A DNA stretch of 64,000 nucleotides, taken from contig BSBN01000850.1 in assembly GCA_027924645.1 (NCBI GenBank), positions 1,767,501-1,831,500 of the forward strand, given 5' to 3'. The position numbers and the translations under genes are program-made. Within the stretch, counting starts at the first letter, position 1. Each line of letters begins with the position of its first letter. The stretch is from Cunninghamia lanceolata. Taxonomy: Eukaryota > Streptophyta > Pinopsida > Cupressales > Cupressaceae. Shown piece by piece: positions 60,121 through 64,000 of the stretch. Below the pieces are notes generated by a model, which was not told the origin of the DNA, did no database searches, and was given only the letters and a program-made list of their open reading frames with translations.

Positions 60121-63039
60121 TATTTTGATAATTATTAACTTATAGCAGAAATGTGCAATATCTATAGAATTAAATAATAATTTCTATATTACCACAGTGG
60201 GTTAGATTATGATATTTTTTACATGGTGTTCAGTATTTAGGTATTCTCTTCTATTCTTCCACTTCTTTCCTTTTTCTCTTGTTTCCTGATATGCTATTGT
60301 AATATATATCTACTAATATATTACTGCAGATATATATCTATATATACTCATTAATGAATTTATTTTCTTTATGTTGTTACGCTTCAGGTATCTATCCTAA
60401 ATCCTTTTATAATATATTGTGTATATTTCTCAATGTGCTTGCTAATATGATGAATCAAATGCCTTTATATGAGACTGTTGTATAGTATATATATTATTCT
60501 TTTTTTTCCTCCCCATCGATCCACACATTTCCTTTCTTTTATTGCTTCTCAAGAGAAGCGACCCTTCTTGTATTGATATGCCTTTACAAAAGATCACTCT
60601 TTGTGTGGATCACAACTCTTCATACGTAAATAGTTGACACTAATCTTTCAAACCACATGCTTTTCTTAAGACATAAATGGAGTACTTTATGTGGAAGGAG
60701 GTTGGCCTTATAAGAATTTGTTTATGTATTTTTATCTCTAATGTCTTAGTGCTGCCTAATGCACTTGATCTCTCAACATCACACATATATTTATTCGGTA
60801 GTTTTTACATAATATGATGAAGTCATCCATAGGTAGGTATTTGATATATGATTTGCATTCTTATTTCAAGGGCATGACAACCCACCCTACCCAAGATTTC
60901 TTGTCCTCAAGCAATCACAAACTAAGAAACTCTTGAAATTACCAAGATTCTAAATCAACCCTGTAGATTTGTATTCTTGTGAGGTCATTAACTTTGATTG
61001 TGATACTTTGATAGGAATTGGAAATTTTAAACCAAGTGACAATTATTTTGGTTATGTTTGACTCTGTTTTTGGAGAGTAGCTGTTAGTATACTTGACTCA
61101 ACTTGACTATCACTAAGGTTAGTACTATCCTCTAACGTATGGGGACAATTTATTGTCCAATAACTCTCAACCACCAAACCAAGAGTTGGAAATTGGCAAG
61201 AATTGTTACTTAAGACAAGTTTTCTCTCATTTCCTCACCCCAAGGATCCTAGGCAATGATGCAAACTCTTCATTACCCCTTGTTGAAATATAAAATCATG
61301 ATGGATTGTGGGAATGTTGTAATTATCAATATCCCACTCCTTTGTGTAAAATCACTTTTGCTTTCATGTAGAGGACCTAGATGTTTGAATGACAACTACC
61401 CTTAGATAAAGTATTTTTCTTTTTGTGTAAACATTCAAACAAAGTATGCGATAAGTTTGTTTCTAATGAGGATCTAATAGGGTTTTTATATTACTTAATC
61501 TAGGCAAACATCTATTATACCCATAGGTAACTAATATTTAAGTACAAATTTATGTGATTAATTAAGTCCATAAAATGAAAGATGTACAATAGTTTTAGCA
61601 TTCAATAGGAGGACTTAAATTTAGAAGTTTAGCCTAATATCCAATTCTTGTTCCATATTCTAACTCTGTTGGAGGTTATCACTCCTCTTTGACATATCTT
61701 CATGTTTGGTACTAAATTTATTTTCATATCTTGGGAAAGTACCTAATTTATTTAAACAATATCAATTTATCCCAAAGTTTGATAGGCGAGAATGATCTCG
61801 GGATTTGTGGGTTATGGGCTAATAATATAACTTAGCATAGGCTTATGTAACAACTTTGTTGTAACTTGATGTGTATCAAATTTATCTAAGTTACTCTAAT
61901 CAAGAAAAAGAACTTAGGAGAAGAAGACCCTTGGATGAAATGATCTACTCTAGATACTACATATAGAAGTGAATTTGGTTCCCAGACAAAGTTCATTAAA
62001 TCAATTTTTATAGTTTACAAGGTAGATCATATGTGGTATGGACTGGATTGTATTGGCATTGTTTCAGTGAGTGTTGGATAGATCACTTGTTTGTACATTT
62101 GTTCTTGTTCCAAAGGAATAGAACAATTTATTTTCAATGATGTTTCTCTTCCATGAATCTTTGATGAATATATCTTACAATAAATTTCCAATATTTCTTA
62201 TAAGAGATCTCTCTAAAGAATTGAGTTGTCTTCATTACGTTCTCTAAATAATGTTTTTTTGGCTTTTAAGAGAGCAACCATAATAGGTTAAGATGATATC
62301 TCAGTGTACCTAAATCTTGAAATTTGAAAGATAATCATAATCTATCTTTCTATCTTTAGTTATGCCTATGTTTATGTGACAACTAGTGGTGGCCATGTGT
62401 GGAATTTCATTGGAGAATTGGATGTCAAATTATATCATTAGATTCAACTATATTGAGTGCTTATGATTGATTGTTCCTTCCTTGGGGAAACTTTTCATAT
62501 TTTGATTTCTTGATTTCATGATGAGTGACGATTGCTTATGTCAATGAGTTGATATATCCTTTATGTCTATTTCATGGAGTCACTACTTTTCTTGGATGCC
62601 CTTTCCAAGAATAACACTTAACCTTTGTTAGATTAATTTCCTATTGATGGTCTCTTCACAAGGAAATGATTCCCCTATTATATTTTATTGTTAAGAAAGT
62701 CCTACATTTGATAGGTCACACTTTTCATATTTGGGGTTTCATCCTTTCTCGCATCATCATTATTCTTGAGAACCTAATTTAATTTACTTTTAAATTACTT
62801 AGGCTTATATTCTCAATTGAATTCTTCAATGATGTTTTGAATATCTTTCTCAAATGAAATGCTCTCCCCTTTTATATCTCAAGTTTGAGGGGGTCACACT
62901 TTTTTACTCACTAGTTACAACTCTTCATTATTACATAGGTTAATTGGTTAGTGCTTCTCAACCCAAGAAGCATTTGACAAATAAAGCTTTGATAGATTTG
63001 GAATTTTCATAAATTTTAAGCATAAAGTAATCTTAAACA
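60121..63039. other. Gene-free AT-rich spacer
   Basis: No frame of interest and no recognised domain. It may be LTR or internal sequence of the TGTAATGTCCC family, but no motif shows it. Confidence 0.45.
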
Positions 63040-63945
63040 CACATAGAGTAAACTTGTTGAAGAAACATTAGACATGAAGAAAACACATAGATATATGTAA
63101 TACATGAAGCATACGTGATACACGAAGTACACACATATGTACATGTGAGGTATGAAGCATGTGAAGTATGAAGCATACACATAGATACATGTAATATATG
63201 AAGTATAGACATAAGTACATGTGAAGCATGAAGCACAAAAATACACGTGATACATGAAGTATATATAAGACACAAATTATACACATAAATACATGTAATA
63301 CATGGAGCATAAAACATACACATAATACACAAAGTATGTGCATAATTACACATAATACATGAAGCATGAAGCATACACATAATACACAAAGTATACGTAT
63401 AAGTACATGTAATTCAAGAAGCATGAAGAATAGACGTAATACACAAAGTATATGCATAAATACGCATAATACACAAAGTATACACATGAATACATGCATG
63501 TCACAAAGCATACACATGAATATATGTAAGTCATGAAGTATACACATGAATACATGTAAGTCATGAAGTATACACTTGAATACATGTAAGTCACGAAGAA
63601 TGTAAGGCATGAAGTATACATATGAATACACGTAAGTCATGAAGTATACACTTGAATACACATAAGTCATGAAGCATGTAAGGCATGAAGTATACACATG
63701 AATACATGTAAGTCATGAAGTATACACTTGAATACACGTAAGTCACGAAGCATGTAAGGCATGAAGTATATACATGAATACACATAAGTCATGAAGTATA
63801 CACTTGAATATACATAAGTAACGAAGCATGTAAGGCATGAAACTTCTACTTATACACATGAATACACGTAAGTCATGAAGTATACACTTGAATACACGTA
63901 ATTCATGAAGCATGTAAGGCATGAAGTATACACATGACTATACAT
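63040..63945. repeat. Hierarchical minisatellite with 76-bp higher-order unit
   Basis: The right part is built of A (30 bp), B (30 bp) and C (16 bp, GAAGCATGTAAGGCAT) blocks. C blocks start at 63595, 63671, 63747, 63823 and 63907, i.e. steps of 76, 76, 76 and 84 (the last includes an 8-bp insertion). The left part, 63040-63530, is a looser array of about 30-bp relatives. Long minus-strand frames here (up to 209 codons, Y/C/V-rich) are repeat artefacts. Confidence 0.88.
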
Positions 63946-63981
63946 TGCATCTACTATCATTCATAGGATGGCAGGAAGGAT

Positions 63982-64000
63982 GGTAATGTCCCTTTGCTGG
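63982..64000 (+). repeat. Second TAATGTCCC LTR start at the window edge
   Basis: GGTAATGTCCCTTTGCTG repeats the LTR start at 59696 and is again preceded by purine-rich sequence. The rest lies outside the window. Confidence 0.45.

Noticed and set aside
63016..63785. Overlapping minus-strand frames up to 209 codons, Cys/Tyr/Val rich, possibly membrane-like
   Set aside because: All three minus frames are open because of the 30/76-bp repeat; no start context or domain.

Overview
This 64 kb window looks like the intergenic space of a large, repeat-rich seed-plant nuclear genome, with the only host-gene trace being a broken wall-associated-kinase-like (WAK) gene. Evidence: nested Ty3/gypsy and Ty1/copia LTR retrotransposons in heavy decay, primer sites matching initiator-Met tRNA, EGF plus WAK-type kinase exons, AT-rich background and many mini/microsatellites. 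A gymnosperm (conifer-like) source is my guess from the number of old elements and the long LTRs; it is not proven by any single feature. I see no intact protein-coding gene, no rRNA or tRNA gene and no CRISPR array.

Layout. 1-10093: a plus-strand chromovirus-type gypsy element. The window opens inside its 5' LTR. A decayed gag-pol (1099-5449) follows in one frame, broken almost only by TAG/TGA stops, then a 3' LTR that may be about 4.6 kb long (5461-10093). 10094-11765: nothing recognisable. 11766-13905: minus-strand WAK-like pseudogene (two EGF exons, TM and kinase exon), cut off at its 5' end by a copia element. 13907 to about 24150: plus-strand copia-1, split at about 15512/21128 by a nested LTR element (15513-21127). 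That nested element lacks recognisable gag-pol and instead carries one long minus-strand frame of about 415 codons. 24150-28480: no genes, two minisatellites. 28674 to about 32700: remnant of a Tat/Ogre-like gypsy element (G-patch fragment, polypurine tract, LTR start with three hairpins). 32700-33850: a dispersed repeat holding a 228-bp near-perfect foldback element and a GC-rich hairpin cluster. About 33950-42300: minus-strand gypsy-2. 42345 to about 47500: minus-strand copia-2. About 47600-50170: minus-strand gypsy-3 gag and protease fragment. 50400-57150: mostly empty. 57287-59116: a head-to-tail array of copia LTR ends and gag coiled-coil fragments (782-bp unit). 59117-64000: an LTR beginning at 59696, gene-free sequence, a hierarchical 76-bp minisatellite (63040-63945) and another copy of the same LTR start at the window end.

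Functionally nothing here works as a pathway. The window is a record of transposition, nesting and decay. The items most worth following up are the LTR-flanked element with a single long non-gag-pol frame (15513-21127), the LTR/gag tandem array (57287-59116), the 228-bp foldback (33062-33289), and the strong TAG/TGA bias among nonsense codons, which points to methylated-cytosine decay.
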